A DNA stretch of 64,000 nt. Source: Branchiostoma floridae (lineage: Eukaryota > Chordata > Leptocardii > Amphioxiformes > Branchiostomatidae). The stretch is from positions 9,098,469 to 9,162,468 of the forward strand of contig NC_049994.1 in assembly GCF_000003815.2 (NCBI RefSeq), in the 5' to 3' direction. The notes beneath the pieces were generated by a model. It saw nothing but the letters and a program-made list of their open reading frames with translations. It was not told where the DNA came from and ran no database searches. The position numbers and the translations under genes are program-made. Positions 1-12,800 of this stretch are shown here, one piece after another (position 1 is the first letter of the stretch; every line of letters starts with the position of its first letter).

Positions 1-2341
1 ATGGGACCTGATTTTAGAAATAAGTTTTGTCTGTTTGCCTCATTGACCTCTTCTTGGATCTATCATGGCCGCCGCGTGAGAAAGGTGTAGAAGGCCATGT
101 AGAGGTGATGTATTCACCTGTTTTCTTATGTAAGTTTCAAGTTATAAATCATATATTATAAGGTACTCTCTAAAATCATAATTGTAATGTTATAACAGAT
201 GCATTGGTCTGACTTGTCAGGGTTTCTTTTTAATTGTGGCTGTTTCTAAGTCTTTGTTGTAGTTTGCAGGTTTTTTCATTCTCTTCAGTCACCCAATGAT
301 TGAATTGTTTCAACAGCTTATTTAAAACACTGTGAAAACCTCTTTTTTTTTTGCACCTACTGAAAAATAACCCACTGTGAGTGTGATAGTAAACAAATTT
401 ACAGTAGTGCTGCAAGCTTTGGGCGTGCTGAAAACACGGCATGACAGCTGTGACCGGCAATGAATCACTTTGTATATGATCAATAATGTGATAACCAAGG
501 CAATCTCAGGTCAGATATGTTCATGCCTCTGTAGTTGTAGATCGCTAGCTATGCTTCATCACCCTCTAGTTTTAGATCAAGGCATGGGATCATCCAAAAA
601 CGTGTGTGTTGTTTTCTTTGTGTAATTTGATTGTTACCCGATGATATCCGTCAACTCATCTCCAAGCAGATGTTGGGTGGTAACATTTTTGAACTGCAGG
701 CTTTTCCAGCAATGCAATTTTGGGGTGGTTTTTGATTTCATAATTTTGCCCCCCAACATCTTGAAGATTTAACTACTGTAAATCTTGAAATGGTTGTGAT
801 AGTTTTTTTCGGCACTCCAAAGTCATGATACTGGGAACATGTGATTTTGTGCTACTGTATTGCTTCTCTCAAAAACACTGTGAAAACCTCCTTGCTAAGT
901 ATTTCTGCTAAAAAATCCATGCAAAAGTAAATGAATTTACAGTATACAAGACATGTACGTGCAGATGTGCTGCATAATAACTTCTAGTGTTTATACTACT
1001 GGTATTGACAGCAGACTTCCTCTTCCTGGCTTCTGCTGTTAGTAACAGTCTATATTTATCATCCTTTCAGGTAACCACAGCTACAGGCAGGCCTGTTTTT
1101 GAAGTGTGTACTTCCTCTTTCATTTTAACCAGAAGACATCATTTGTTTTCTGTCCTCGAATCCTTAAACAACAAGCAGGTCTTGTAAAATCTGCTGTGAA
1201 GTACATTTTGTCTTCCATCCTACTAGCAAGGTACTAGAGTACATGTATGTTGTCTGTCATATTTTCTTTCAATGATTGTATTTCATACCTATTTCATATA
1301 CCTGTTGCTGTATGAGCCAATTTTATTGAAATTTCTGTTTCCTTAATAATATTGTACATGCACCTTGTGTCACTATCAGAAACAGATTGTCGCAGAAGGT
1401 ATTTTTAACAATCGTTGTAGGACCGCAAACTACTTGAGAGAGTCGTGTGTTTGCCGTATAGAAATATGGTAACAGCTGTCTTTAAATTAAAGAGATTGTC
1501 TTAGATCATTGGTTCTTTTACAGCCAGCTTGAAAATCCCACAACATGAAAATCGTATGACGACCTATGATTTTCTGATTGTAAATGGCATCTTACAGCAA
1601 GAAGCTAACATTTTGTACACTAGAGACCTGTCCCTGGAGCCATTGGTGCATGTATGATATCTAAGCAGATTAATGGTCTGTGTAGGATCTGTGAAGTGAA
1701 GCAGGGTGATGTGGACCTTCAAACCCCTAGACCATTCCACTTCGGTAGCTGGGGGTGGTGAAAATTTTTCTTGGAATTTTTAGTATTAGTACTAGACGTT
1801 TTCTTCTTCTGTCAAAAGCAGCTTGATGTCTGTTGGTGCATGTACTTTTAGCTTTTGTTGAATATTTTTGCATATCCTGCTTGAAATTTGTAAGTTTTCT
1901 AAATTAATGAATGGAATGATCCATCACACCATCTATTTTGCATACCACTAAACATTGTTTAAAAGCTTATCTATATGATGCCCATAACTAAATAGATGAT
2001 TGTGATTCCTTATCTTAAGGAATAGTCAATCCAATTATTACATTAAGATTCTACATGCTGATATTGCGGTATTGTGTTTTGTTGCTATATAAGCAAATTT
2101 CCAACTTTAGTTTGAAAAAACAAATGATATTTTTGGAATTCTGTCTGGCACAACCGATGACCCACCTGTGCCATGCTTTAGCTTCTATAAGAAGGCTGTG
2201 TAGTAAAGCGTTACTGCGAATCTAACACAACCTTTGAATATAGGCCATGGTTGTCTTTACATGACATTAGACCATATCATGGTTCAGATGTTTTTGATGA
2301 CTCAGCATTAAGTGCTTTTGTAGATTTATGCCATTGTGCCT
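1..2341. other. No gene recognised; AT-rich flank
   Basis: I see no exon with a recognisable protein and no RNA gene here. Open frames are short and unrelated to known families. The stretch lies upstream of the first INO80D coding exon and may be intergenic or a 5' UTR intron of that gene. A GC-rich patch near 60-85 (ATCATGGCCGCC followed by AAAG|gtgtag) could be the end of a non-coding first exon, but that is only a guess. Confidence 0.4.
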
Positions 2342-2350
2342 GGCTAATGC

Positions 2351-5300
2351 TAGTCTCTACCAGACTCCTATAGATCGTTTTCACAATGACGTCACTATCG
2401 CGTTCGAACGTTCGAGCGGCCATGTTGGATGATAAGCTGCTCGATCTCCGTACGGCTGTGTGTTGTACGTGGTTGACTCGTTTGTGGAAAGAAGCTTTTT
2501 ATTCGGAAACGGGCTGGATGTTTGCCGTGCTAACTGCGAGTTCCACGAAAACAGGATACGGCCTACTCAACGTATCTATTTAACAACTTTCCTAGTACAG
2601 TGCATCCTCTTTTAGTTTGATTGACAACATGAGCCCCGGTGCGGAGTTATACAGACTAATGCTCTTTTAGCGGGTCGAAAGTTGGTTTCTGGCACGGGGT
2701 ATGTCATGGACGTAAAGGCATTGTCACAAAAAATGTCAGCGAGCTATAAATGATATTTCTATCAGTATGCGCCTGATATTCTGTCAATCAATTTTTAGAA
2801 ATATTTGGCGATTTTTAGGAATCTGTCTTATCTATGCTCGCTGGTAACCGAAAACTACCAAGTAACTGAAGTTCCAACGGAGATGGTCATTAAAACTTGG
2901 CTGTCTCGCCTCGTTCACACTTGTGCGCACATGAAAATGGAAATAATGCGCAGCGGCGCGCCGCAGTGTCGCACCTCCGGACACTGCGGCGCGCCACAGC
3001 GCTTGGTTGTGGTTTTTACACGGACAAAAAAAGCGCCCTAGGACATGCGGAGAATACAATTAGACAAAAATATACAAATAACATTCCAGAGAAGTTAGTT
3101 AGCTGGGTCGCAAAGCATATTCCTCGGTCACCTAACTTTGCTGATATGTTATCTGTCTAATATCTACTAAAGATCCACTACCCCGTGGTACCTAATAGAG
3201 TTTCATACGGACCACCCGTATGAACTTGAATATTATATGTACGCCCGTATGGCGACACCCTTACACAATACTATGACAGCCCAGTTCCTATAACGCATGA
3301 TTTTAGTACGTGCGAGGATTAAAAATTGTTTGGCTTGTTCACGAGGAACGAAATTCGAACTTTTTTACCGACGATTGTGTAGCTGGTAGAACAAAACAAA
3401 AATTTCTTCAGTCGCAAACTTTACCTAAGGCAAGACAAAACATGTCAATGCGGAACTTACGTGTTAACGGGCACAACACACCCCTCACGCGCATCTCAAT
3501 CGTTGTGTCAGTTTTACGCTCAGCGCGGCCCAGTGCGCTTACCTAAAAGTATGAGGTGAGGTGTGTATTGTGCATACGACTGGTATGATCATATGAAGAA
3601 AAATGTCAATACGGACCTCATGTGGACTTGATATATACGCTCGTGTGACTGCACCTGAAGGATGCGGTCACATATGCGTATACATTCAAGTCCGTATGAG
3701 GTTCGTATGAAATTCTTAGCCCCCACCGTGCTCCACAGGTCGCTGGGAAAATAAAATTGGACAAATATATACAGATAACATGCCAGAGGAGTCAGCTAGG
3801 TCGCAAACATACTCCCTCGGCCAACTAACTTCTCTAGCATGTTATATGAGTGTCTATATTTGTTTAATACCTGCTTTTTCCCAGTGAGATATGTGAAGCC
3901 TGATAGAGACAAATAGTCCATAGGGACCTCATATAAACTTTGATAGAGATTCTTTATTGAGACACGACAAAAGTACAGAGACTTTCGTAAGGTCTACATG
4001 TACAACAGATATACGCACGTGTGACGGCACCCTTACACAAAACTTTGACAGCCCCTTTCGCATCTCGCACGATTTTAGTACTGAATCGACAAAGTGTGGC
4101 GTGTCTTCCAGCGAGCTTTGCGCTTGTGGCGAGGGAAGTTTCCACAAGTCTGGTCGTTCTGTCACCTCCATGCCGCGACGGGCACTAAACGCAATTTGAC
4201 ATCTGACTAAACATGTGCTAAGCATTCTCAGAGTTTGAATTCTCAGTATTAAGTGCAACGTTACAGTCTGTCGCAATAACGTCAGCGCTAGCAGCCCTGA
4301 TTCGTATGTTTAACGTTATTTGATCAACTGAATTGTAATTTTGTAATCAGACCTTTCTAATACACATGTTGACAAAACCAAAATACGGAAAAAAGACGCG
4401 CGCACGAACTTATTTAATACCACTATCCCGCTGGCCCCCACTATCCGCTTGCCTCACGGAGTTAGGGTCGGGGAAGCGCTAAATCTTGCCCCTTGTTAGG
4501 CAAGTGGACAGTGAGGGCCAGTTCGTGCGCGCATGCGGTGGGGATTGGTAGCTAGTCCTCTGCACGCCGCCTGTCAGTAAAAAATATCACCCAGGGTAGC
4601 GGGCCAGGTACAGTGAATGATGGCGGTTTTTGCGAGGCCGCTTCACCGCGAACTCTAAACCACCGCGAACACTCCATTTCCCGCTACCGCAAAAGTAAAT
4701 CCTCGCCATCGGCACCAGCATTAGATCGTTGAAAAAATTGCCATTTTTAAAAGTATATAGATCAAGACGTATTATTGCAACTTTGTCCTGATTATTGCAA
4801 CCTTGGCTACATCACTTTTATGATTCACAGAATGGAGACAAAACAGCACACTTGAACCCGCAGGTAACTTTGCTGGTGCCGTTCTGTGTTCTAGTCATCC
4901 AGGTTATCATCCAACATGGCGCCCATGCGTGATCGAACGGTTTTCGAACGTTCTGTGAAAACGATCTATAGGTCGCTGGGAAAACCATAGAAATGGAACA
5001 AATAGAGAAGTAAGCCGGCCAGAGGAGTATGAGCCGGCTAGGGAACAGCTTGCGACCTACGGAGTCTGTGAGGAGTCGCTGACTTCTTTGAAGTCCACTA
5101 ATCGCTATCTAATAGGTGTGAATTAGTTAGATTGCCCATTTATTGCTTTCCGACTCGCCCGTGACGGGTCTTCACATTGTGACAGGAAGTGTCAGTGGTC
5201 ACGGAAGCCAAAGTTATAAGGGTCCTCTGCCGACTGTCGTGGTATTTTTCTGTTCTCTGAAGTCGTTTGTGTACTGCGATGTCAACAGAGCATGTGCGTC

Positions 5301-5989
5301 GCATTGGCAAGGACGTTTTTGGCTACAACAGCTTGCGACAAAATGATGTTTTCGTCGGACTTCCCACGGGGACCCGCAAGAAAATAAATGCTTACCGTTT
5401 GCAATTGCCGTGACCCACGGGTCGACCATTGCCTTCCAAAATTAGTCCTTTTTGCCTCCAAACTGCACTAAAAGGTAAAGTTTGGCCACACTCTCAACAG
5501 GAAAAAATGTAGTCTATTTTCACGCTGTTTGGTGCAGTTGACCGCACAGGAACGTACCCATGGCATAACCTGTTACTATGTTACATTTGATCACAAAATT
5601 AACTTAAACTTTAAACTCTCCCAAGAACACTGTTACAAAAAAAACCGAAAGATTATATTTATATATAGCAAAAAAACACTGCCCAAAGCATTGTTTGGCA
5701 AAAAAATCAATTTTTGTTTTGTTGTCGATCCCGCCTGATACACACGCCCGCCGCGCCCCACTGGGCGCTGGTCGATTTATGATTTAAATTATCTCCAGCG
5801 CTGAGTTACTTCCTTTGTACAAATAATTGGTGGATTAATTCTATATCGTTTCAAGTCAGCGACTCCTCACAGACTCCGTAGGTCGCAAGCTGTTCCCTAG
5901 CCGGCTCATACTCCTCTGGCCGGCTTACTTCTCTATTTGTTCCATTTCTATGGTTTTCCCAGCGACCTATAGGAGTCTGGTAGAGACTA
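2351..5989. mobile_element. Long-TIR DNA transposon with 9-bp target duplication (outer element)
   Basis: The ends are inverted copies starting TAGTCTCTACCAGACTCC. The right terminal repeat runs about 5856-5989. Its left partner is split in two: 2351-2373 and about 4971-5085. The element is flanked by a perfect 9-bp direct repeat GGCTAATGC at 2342-2350 and 5990-5998. Removing the inner insertion leaves an element of about 1.04 kb with terminal inverted repeats of about 140 bp. A 9-bp duplication with long inverted repeats is typical of Mutator-like elements. I see no transposase frame, so it is non-autonomous. The superfamily call is inference. Confidence 0.75.
2374..4965. mobile_element. Second DNA transposon nested in the left arm of the first
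   Basis: Its ends are inverted copies beginning ATCGTTTTCACA; the similarity continues imperfectly for about 60 bp on each side, including a CCAACATGG segment. It interrupts the left arm of the outer element at CCTATAGG, and the intact right arm shows the empty site. The flanking repeat is CTATAG at 2368-2373 and 4966-4971. Because CTATAG is palindromic, the true duplication could be 6 bp or only the inner TATA. The interior holds diverged direct repeats (about 3230-3330 and 4005-4090) and stretches resembling the outer element's arm (about 3056-3170 and 3738-3860). No transposase is visible. Confidence 0.72.
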
Positions 5990-6254
5990 GGCTAATGCCA
6001 CACAGGTCTTACATGTACTTCCTGTTTACGGGATTTTATCATCCCAGTTTCTTGGAAACGATTTACAAGAAAATCCTCCTTGTTCATAATTCATAGCACA
6101 ACTCAGTATAGGAATGATGTATATTTCAAAAAGACAAGATGTATTTTTACAGCACAGGAATAAAGCTATGGGAGTATGGCTTATGACAGTTATATATCAA
6201 ACTATATTGCAAAGACATCATTAAAAATTAACTTGAAAGTTCATCTGTGTTGGT

Positions 6255-6592
6255 ACAAGTCATTCTTAAAATAGTTGAACTGTAATTTCCAACACCAAAA
6301 TTGGACTCACCCAAATTTTCGACTGTACAGCATCAGTCTTTGTCAAGGAATGAACAATCCACTGCTGTTGTGACGTCACGTTATGTAGATAGAACACGTG
6401 ACTCAGTAAGCAGTGGATTATAGGTTGCAGGAAGTCTATGGCGCCCACCGTCTCTGTTCAGGGATGGTTGTAGAGCCCGGATGTAGATTGCTTCTTTAAT
6501 CCCTCTGGCGAAAAAGTCTGGTTCTGTGTCCAAAATTTCAACTTTGTCTAGTGACACTGAATGACCCGGCGATTCTATGTGTATATATCATT
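6255..6592 (-). mobile_element. Penelope-like retroelement 3' fragment (GIY-YIG region remnant)
   Basis: Read on the minus strand from about 6590, one frame gives a peptide containing EILDTEPDFFARGIKEAIYI then SLNRDGGRHRLP. This is the pattern of the C-terminal end of Penelope-like / GIY-YIG endonuclease retroelements (ILDRE...RRIKEAI.I......LNRD.G...LP). The frame ends shortly after, followed by a tail containing CTTGACAAAGACTGATGC, consistent with the element's 3' untranslated end. Only this 3' piece is present, so it is a dead truncated insertion. Confidence 0.6.
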
Positions 6593-7276
6593 AAAAATTA
6601 TCATAGAACTTTTCTTTTACTCAGAATTCACTGAGCAAGTATCATATGTATGATTTTAAAATTGAAGAAGATCCATTGAATATGTAATTTGAAACAGTCT
6701 CTTGTTGCAATTTTTGAATATTTGAATCTTATAAAATTGCTAAATTTTATGTGTTTTATTTCGATTTACATAATTCATTCTATGGCTGCCACGTATGTCA
6801 TTCTCTAATAAACCATTCATAGCTTTAAAAGAGGGTAAGTTAAAGTTCTGTACTTTTCTTGTCTGTGTCAGCAATTATACTTTGATACCAACCCTTGAGG
6901 CAGTATGATTTTGTTTTGAAAAGGCCACACTTTATACAAGGAACATGTGTTTTTAACCTGAATTGCTAGCTATGGAGTAGTTGTTAATGTACATGTAAAT
7001 TTCCTTTTGTACTTGGAGGCAACAGGGATAGGGGAAAATGATAGGCTGCCCTTATCACTCAGCATACAGTATCCGGTATTGCTTGAAATAGCAGCAGATG
7101 CAAGTAAAATTAGAGCTGTACAGATGCAGTTCATTCAAACCTGCATAGGAAGATAACTCAGGAGACTGCTAAAAGCTGGTTAATGTTGGAGGTATAATTA
7201 CTATAGATAGGTTTCTTAATATTTGTGTCAAAGGGAAAAATTATGTACTGTGGGTTAAGGGATCACCAAAAAAAGG

Positions 7277-7412
7277 TAGCCTCTACCAGGCTAAAGCAAA
7301 AAAACACATGTACACCCAACGGAGTTAGATGGCTGAGGAGTACAGTTTGCAACCTATTCCGTCTTATTTGGCCGATTTCTACTATTTTTTCAGCGACCTG
7401 TGGATTGTGGCT
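7277..7412. repeat. Decayed relative of the TAGNCTCTACCAGG transposon family
   Basis: It starts TAGCCTCTACCAGG, like the outer element at 2351 and the short element at 28069. It ends with a block resembling the other arm (GATTTCTA...CAGCGACCTGTGGA). The inverted terminal match is poor and I could not define a target duplication. Probably an old non-autonomous copy. Confidence 0.4.
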
Positions 7413-8467
7413 ACAAAAAAGGGCCACATTGTTGTTGTAGAGATGGCCACGTAGGGCTGTATTTTTTGCTACACGGTATCTTCCTGAATCTAACCTGACT
7501 AGTTGTAGACCAGCCACATGATTTGTTGCAGCTCAGCTACCTCATGATTTAGAATGCCAGAGTTCACACAACTTACTAGCTTCCAGCAAGAACTCCATGA
7601 CATTTCAATTGCATTTCAAGGATCACAAACTTTAATCTGAGTCGGAAGTCACCTTAAAGGAAGATGCAAGTCCATCAAAGTTCTATATTTATGATCAAAT
7701 GGTAGAACTTTCAGTGTTGGGCCAAGCAAACATACTGTAATTTTGTGTAAATTCATTTATAATTCCTGGGACTTGATTTGCAGTTACGGAAAAAGTAATG
7801 ACTTTCAAAGTTTCCACATTTGAAATATATGTAGATTAATGGTATTAAAAGACTCATGCCTTGGACATGTATGATTTTCTTTCCTTCAAGAAGATAGCCC
7901 AAGCCCTACATCATGTTGGCATATGATGGATTCCTTGGATCATGTCCATATTTTCTCTTTGGGCAGATTCTCAGACCTTGTTATGACCAAGCTTAAGTAT
8001 GAACGTAGACTCTGGAGTGAAGAAGGCCAGTAAAAGGAGTGCCATTTGCTGTGGAGAATAAATCATAGAAGCATGTTGGCAACGTTGTGCCTGATTGAAT
8101 AGCAAGGACACTAAAGCCGAGTAAAGGCCTCATCTATTTGGTGTAATGTTATGGTAGAAATCTTTGACAGTATATTCTGGTAATGGCTTGGTAAAATGTT
8201 TACACATGTGACATCTCCACTTTATGTGCTGATACATACATGTATCTTTACCATTCCTTGTCATTTTTCCAAAATAATAATGCCAATACTTGTACAAGTT
8301 GTAGGATTGGACCCGCTTTAGTATTATTTGTCTGTGAATCATGTGATGGATTTAACTCTTAATAAGAGATATGGCTGAAAAGAGATATGCTTAAAGCCAG
8401 CAGCTTGAGAATCGATTTTGCAGTAATGCTGTTTTTAGGAAAATTTGTATTTGATGTATAGCCTATA

Positions 8468-8515
8468 GGGCTCAAAATACCACCTGCATTTGCAGGTTAA
8501 ATTGGAGCTGTGTGG
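8468..8515. repeat. Single end of the CAGGGCTC-type MITE
   Basis: AGGGCTCAAAATACCACCTG followed by TGCAGGTTAAATTGGAGCTG matches, in reverse complement, the right end of the elements at 19572 and 36193. The second end is missing or too diverged to see. It probably marks a truncated copy. Confidence 0.4.
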
Positions 8516-9861
8516 TTACCTGTGTGGTTACCTGTGTGGAAAGCTATATTCACGTAACCAGCGCTAGCAATATCAATGATAAACCCAACCAGTGGCAATA
8601 GGCCCTGAAAGGTCCATTATTCTTTTTAGTAGCATTCTTGCATACAGCAGATAATACAGTTCAACTTCAACATGGTAATAAAAGAAACGTCTTGAAAAAC
8701 ATTGTTTCTTATTTATTAACCTTTTAGGCACTGCGTGATCCCATAACCAATAGAAATTTGGTGGAAAACAGTTACCTTAGTCGGAAAAAGGTTAAAGGTC
8801 AATAAGAAAGTGCAGAAAAGGGCATGCAAAAGTATCGAGCCCTGAATAGAAATGATGGGTGTTGAGATAGACCCTGAAGTGAAATCAGCGCAGTGGGTCA
8901 ATGCACAGACATTCAGAAGCATGAAAGGTCACAATTTCACGCCAGAATCCTACTTTACGACCACACTGGGCTGTTTAAAGTGTTGTGTAATGTGAGGTGC
9001 GGAAGGGCAACATTTATGGAACCATAACTGTGGAATCCATTATGTCTAATCTGCCAGTCTGTTGTGTGGTATAACTATTATTAGCTGTGACTTTGACTTT
9101 TAGATCATATATCATGTAGTGTCATTGGGATTCTTGCATAGTTTATAAACATGAGTTTCTGATTCATGTTCTGTCTTGTCACAGATAATATCTGATTAAT
9201 TTACATTGATAACTTGCTATTTGACATTCTATGACTGTCAGTCTGTCATCCATCTAAATTCTAATTTAAATTTTAATTTAAAAGAATTGACATCAGGACA
9301 TTTTAGGCTCTCTTAGATTATTTGTCCCATGAAAAAATGACTTAGTACCATTAACTATTAATACTAAGTTATGCTTGCCTATTTCAAGTTTCCTCCTTGT
9401 AAATGAAAGTTTGCTGCTTCTAACGGGATCTTTGTCCTTGAAGCCTGAACATTTTGTGATTCTTGTTAGACGTGTTTGCTGCGTGCATTTCCAGCCAATG
9501 TGACTTTTCACTTGGCAACAGGACAGCAGCATGAACTCAACATTTATATTTTGATGATGATGGATTCTCCTGTTGATTTCAACAGATGAGTAGGCAAACA
9601 GTCACTTCCCGAGGTGGGCTCAGCGACCTGTTTGCCTGACCTGCACATGACTTATATTTTATATTTCATATTGTTTCTTGTCCATCTGAACTGATCGTAT
9701 GACGGGATGAAAAGGACAAGAAAAGAGATTGTTTATTTAGGTGTTCTGTAGCAATGATCAGATGCTCAACAAAAACTAGATAAAAGATAAAAAGACTAAA
9801 CACAATTTTCTTTTGTTTTTCTTCCGCAGCATCCAGGAGTAATGAGGCCCCAGCTATTAGC

Positions 9862-12800
9862 ATGTATCAGGGTAAACACATCCACTACTCGGAGGTAGAC
9901 AACAAGCCGCTGTGTTCCTATAGCCCCAAACTCTGTAAGCAGCGCAGGCTCAACGGCTACGCCTTCTGTATCCGCCATGTCTTGGAGGACCGCTCTGCGC
10001 CCTTCAAGCAGTGCGAGTTCGTGGCCAAGTACAACAACCAGCGTTGCACCAACCCCATTCCTAAAAGTCAGGACAGAAAGTAAGTTGCTGTTTCCACGCT
10101 AGATAACCAATATCCCAATAACTGAGTAATGTGTTAGCTACATAGTTCTCTTAAAACCCTTGGATAGTTGAAACCGTATCTTAACTTTAACTAGATACTA
10201 ATAAATCAATTAGTTAAGTGCAAGTTATTGATGTTATTGAATTACCTAGTTTGTGGTCGATGTTATAGGTAGGTTAAGGTAGGTATAGATCCCATATCTT
10301 TTGAGGCTATAGGGCAGTGATTGTTAAGACATTGTGTTTTGGGAATGGTTTTGGAAAACGTCTGGCCAGAAATGCCAGGAATCAAACCTTTGATGTCTCA
10401 GTCTCAATCTTGTGTCTGCTCGCCTAGCCTTGCCAGTCAGCCATTCAACATCAAAAGTTAGTTGTAAATGATGTTAATTCTCTTGTTCATTGCTCTGTTT
10501 TTGCAGCTACTGTAACAGCCACTTACAAGTAATGGGGCTGGCTCCCAAGAAGGAACGGAGAAAAACCTCGAAAGAGAAGGTAAAAAAGGAGCCGGACAAT
10601 CTGGTGCATGTCGGTAACTTTCCTGCCTGGGACCCTGTCATGCCGTCAGTACCACCAATCACCATCAAGCAGGAGCCTCCCGACGAACCCGTGTTTCGCA
10701 AACCGGAGCCGCCCGCCAAGGGGAAATCCGTCAAGTCGCGACTGCACAACAAAATCACTCAAAACAGACTGAAAAAGGAGGACATGAACTGTCATCAGCT
10801 CCCGACTTTCTCAACTTCGCACATGACTGTACCGCCCCCCTCCCCACACCTTTCCCTGCACCCATTCCATACCGGTATGATGCCTTTCCATCCTTCGATA
10901 CCCCCCTCCCCCATGTCGTACCCCCTCCCCCCACCTTATATCCCCCCCACTGTGCCTTTCATGCCCACGCGGCCCAGGAAACCCAGAAAATGCGTGCAGA
11001 AGTACCTCCACGAAGCGCGGAGGTCAGAGGTCAGGAGACTGATGAAGTTGTTGCAATGCAGAGAAGAGGCGAGGGGAGACCTGTTTTCATGTAAGTCAGA
11101 GGTCAACGACCTTGAGTTGTATTTATCTTTTAATCTAGATTTACCACTTGATACTTGAGGGATGGCAAACCTGTTTGGACACCTGCATTTTGGTTGGTTT
11201 TAGTTAATCCCTCCATAATCTACACACATGGTTTGTGGGAAGTAGTGTATTCAAGCTAATCCTGACCACACCATGTCTTTCCTTTACAGTGATAGAGTCA
11301 TCAGACAGCGAGGACGAGTCACATGACTCGTTACCATGGCAACATTCCTGGTTCTCAGATGATTCTGAGGAAGAAGACTCATCAGAGTGAGTGTTGTTCA
11401 TTTCTGAATGTTTTCCAACACAGTTTGATTACAGGGCTTTCAGCGGCATTGGTTTGGCCATGAAATCTGTTGCTGCCTATTTTTGGCGTGTTGTGAGGTG
11501 CCAGTAAAAATGTAGTATGCTGCTCTACTCTATACAATTTAGCCATGTATATTCTTGCTATAACAGTAGACAGTACAAGTTTGTTTCAGTTGAGAAAGCT
11601 GCTTTGCTCTTATCATCTGACAAGGGTCTTGATGCACAGAATGGTGTACATGTAAATATGTCCTTGTTTTTTGTCCGTTCCAGTTCTGTGGATGCGTCGC
11701 CGGTGAGACCGCGGGACAAGCGGTTAGTCACGGTGCACCGTAGCCTGTGCAGGAAGTATGCCCAACTCCTGCAGTCCCTCAGGAGAAGTGCAGACCAACA
11801 GGCACTCAACCAGCAGGAGTCGCGGGCAGTCCTGGGGTCCTACGGCTCGGACAGGAGAGAAACTGTGGAAGTGCTAAGAGAGGAGAGCAGACACAAAGAC
11901 AGTGTGGTGGTCAGACACAGGTACGTTCTGGTCAATATACACGGTTTATACTCCTGCTTGCCTACATGGACTCAGGCCAAGTGCTGCCCCCTTGCTCCTC
12001 CTATATGTATTGCAGTTTGTCCGGCAGTGTTGTCCTTACCTACTGTTTCAGCATCATTGAGTCCTGTATCATTTGGGGGTCCTTCATCCATCATTTGGGG
12101 GTCCTTCTTGCAGTTTCGCATTGAGAGGAAGAGACGCAGGTGTTTACCTTCGTTACCATGGTAATATGTGTGTCCCTTGTTGCCATGGTAACATGTTCTA
12201 CCTTCCCTTGCAGCCACAGACCCACAGTAAGAAGAAGAGATGTGGGTGTGTCCAGGGTGTGTACCGGGGACTGGGAGGGACAGAAGTGCACCAGGAGAGC
12301 CCTCCCCCTCACAAGATTCTGTGTGCAACGTATCCTTTCATTTCCATCTATAGTTGTGCCCTTACAGATTAGAATCCTGACCTTTACCGGTATTGTGTAA
12401 AGGACATGCCCCATGCACACACATCAAGCAGTGGTGAAAGGTCATACTGAATGGTTATATGGTTTGCAACCTTGGCATTTCAGTATGATAGATACAGCTC
12501 AGAGAAAACAAATCACAGAATAAAATGATAGTTGGGAATAAGTAAAAATGGCAAATTACGAAGGAGACTTACACTTGGTCATGTTGAATGTTTAAAATGT
12601 TTCACAGATTAACATACAGAGATAGGATCACAAACGAGGAAGTGTATCGTAGGAGCAAGACAAAACCTCTTAGCACCACCATTACAGAAAGACAGGTAAA
12701 GTACACAGGACATGTGCTTAGAATGCCTGTGGATAGACATGCTAAAACAACACTGCACTGGCAACCCAACAAAAGGAAAAAGAAAACAGGGAAGACTGAA

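Larger units (their letters stand above)
5999..9829. other. Gene-free stretch upstream of INO80D coding exon 1
   Basis: Apart from the Penelope-like fragment and two decayed MITE pieces listed separately, I see no gene. The sequence is AT-rich with no long open frame and ends in the polypyrimidine tract and AG that open INO80D exon 1. It is probably a 5' UTR intron or promoter-proximal DNA of INO80D. Confidence 0.4.

Noticed and set aside
60-90. GC-rich patch with ATGGCCGCCGCG and a donor-like AAAG|gtgtag at the window's left edge
   Set aside because: It could be an INO80D 5' UTR exon, but without a partner or transcript data it cannot be distinguished from chance.
12091-12146. A 26-nt block in INO80D intron 4 bounded by CTTGCAG and GCAG|gtg (possible microexon)
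   Set aside because: Its length would break the reading frame into the conserved exon 5, so I did not call it.
11972-12372. Several overlapping open frames of 86-125 codons on both strands around INO80D exons 4-5
   Set aside because: They are shadows of GC-rich exons and low-complexity intron sequence. The phased INO80D exons explain the region.
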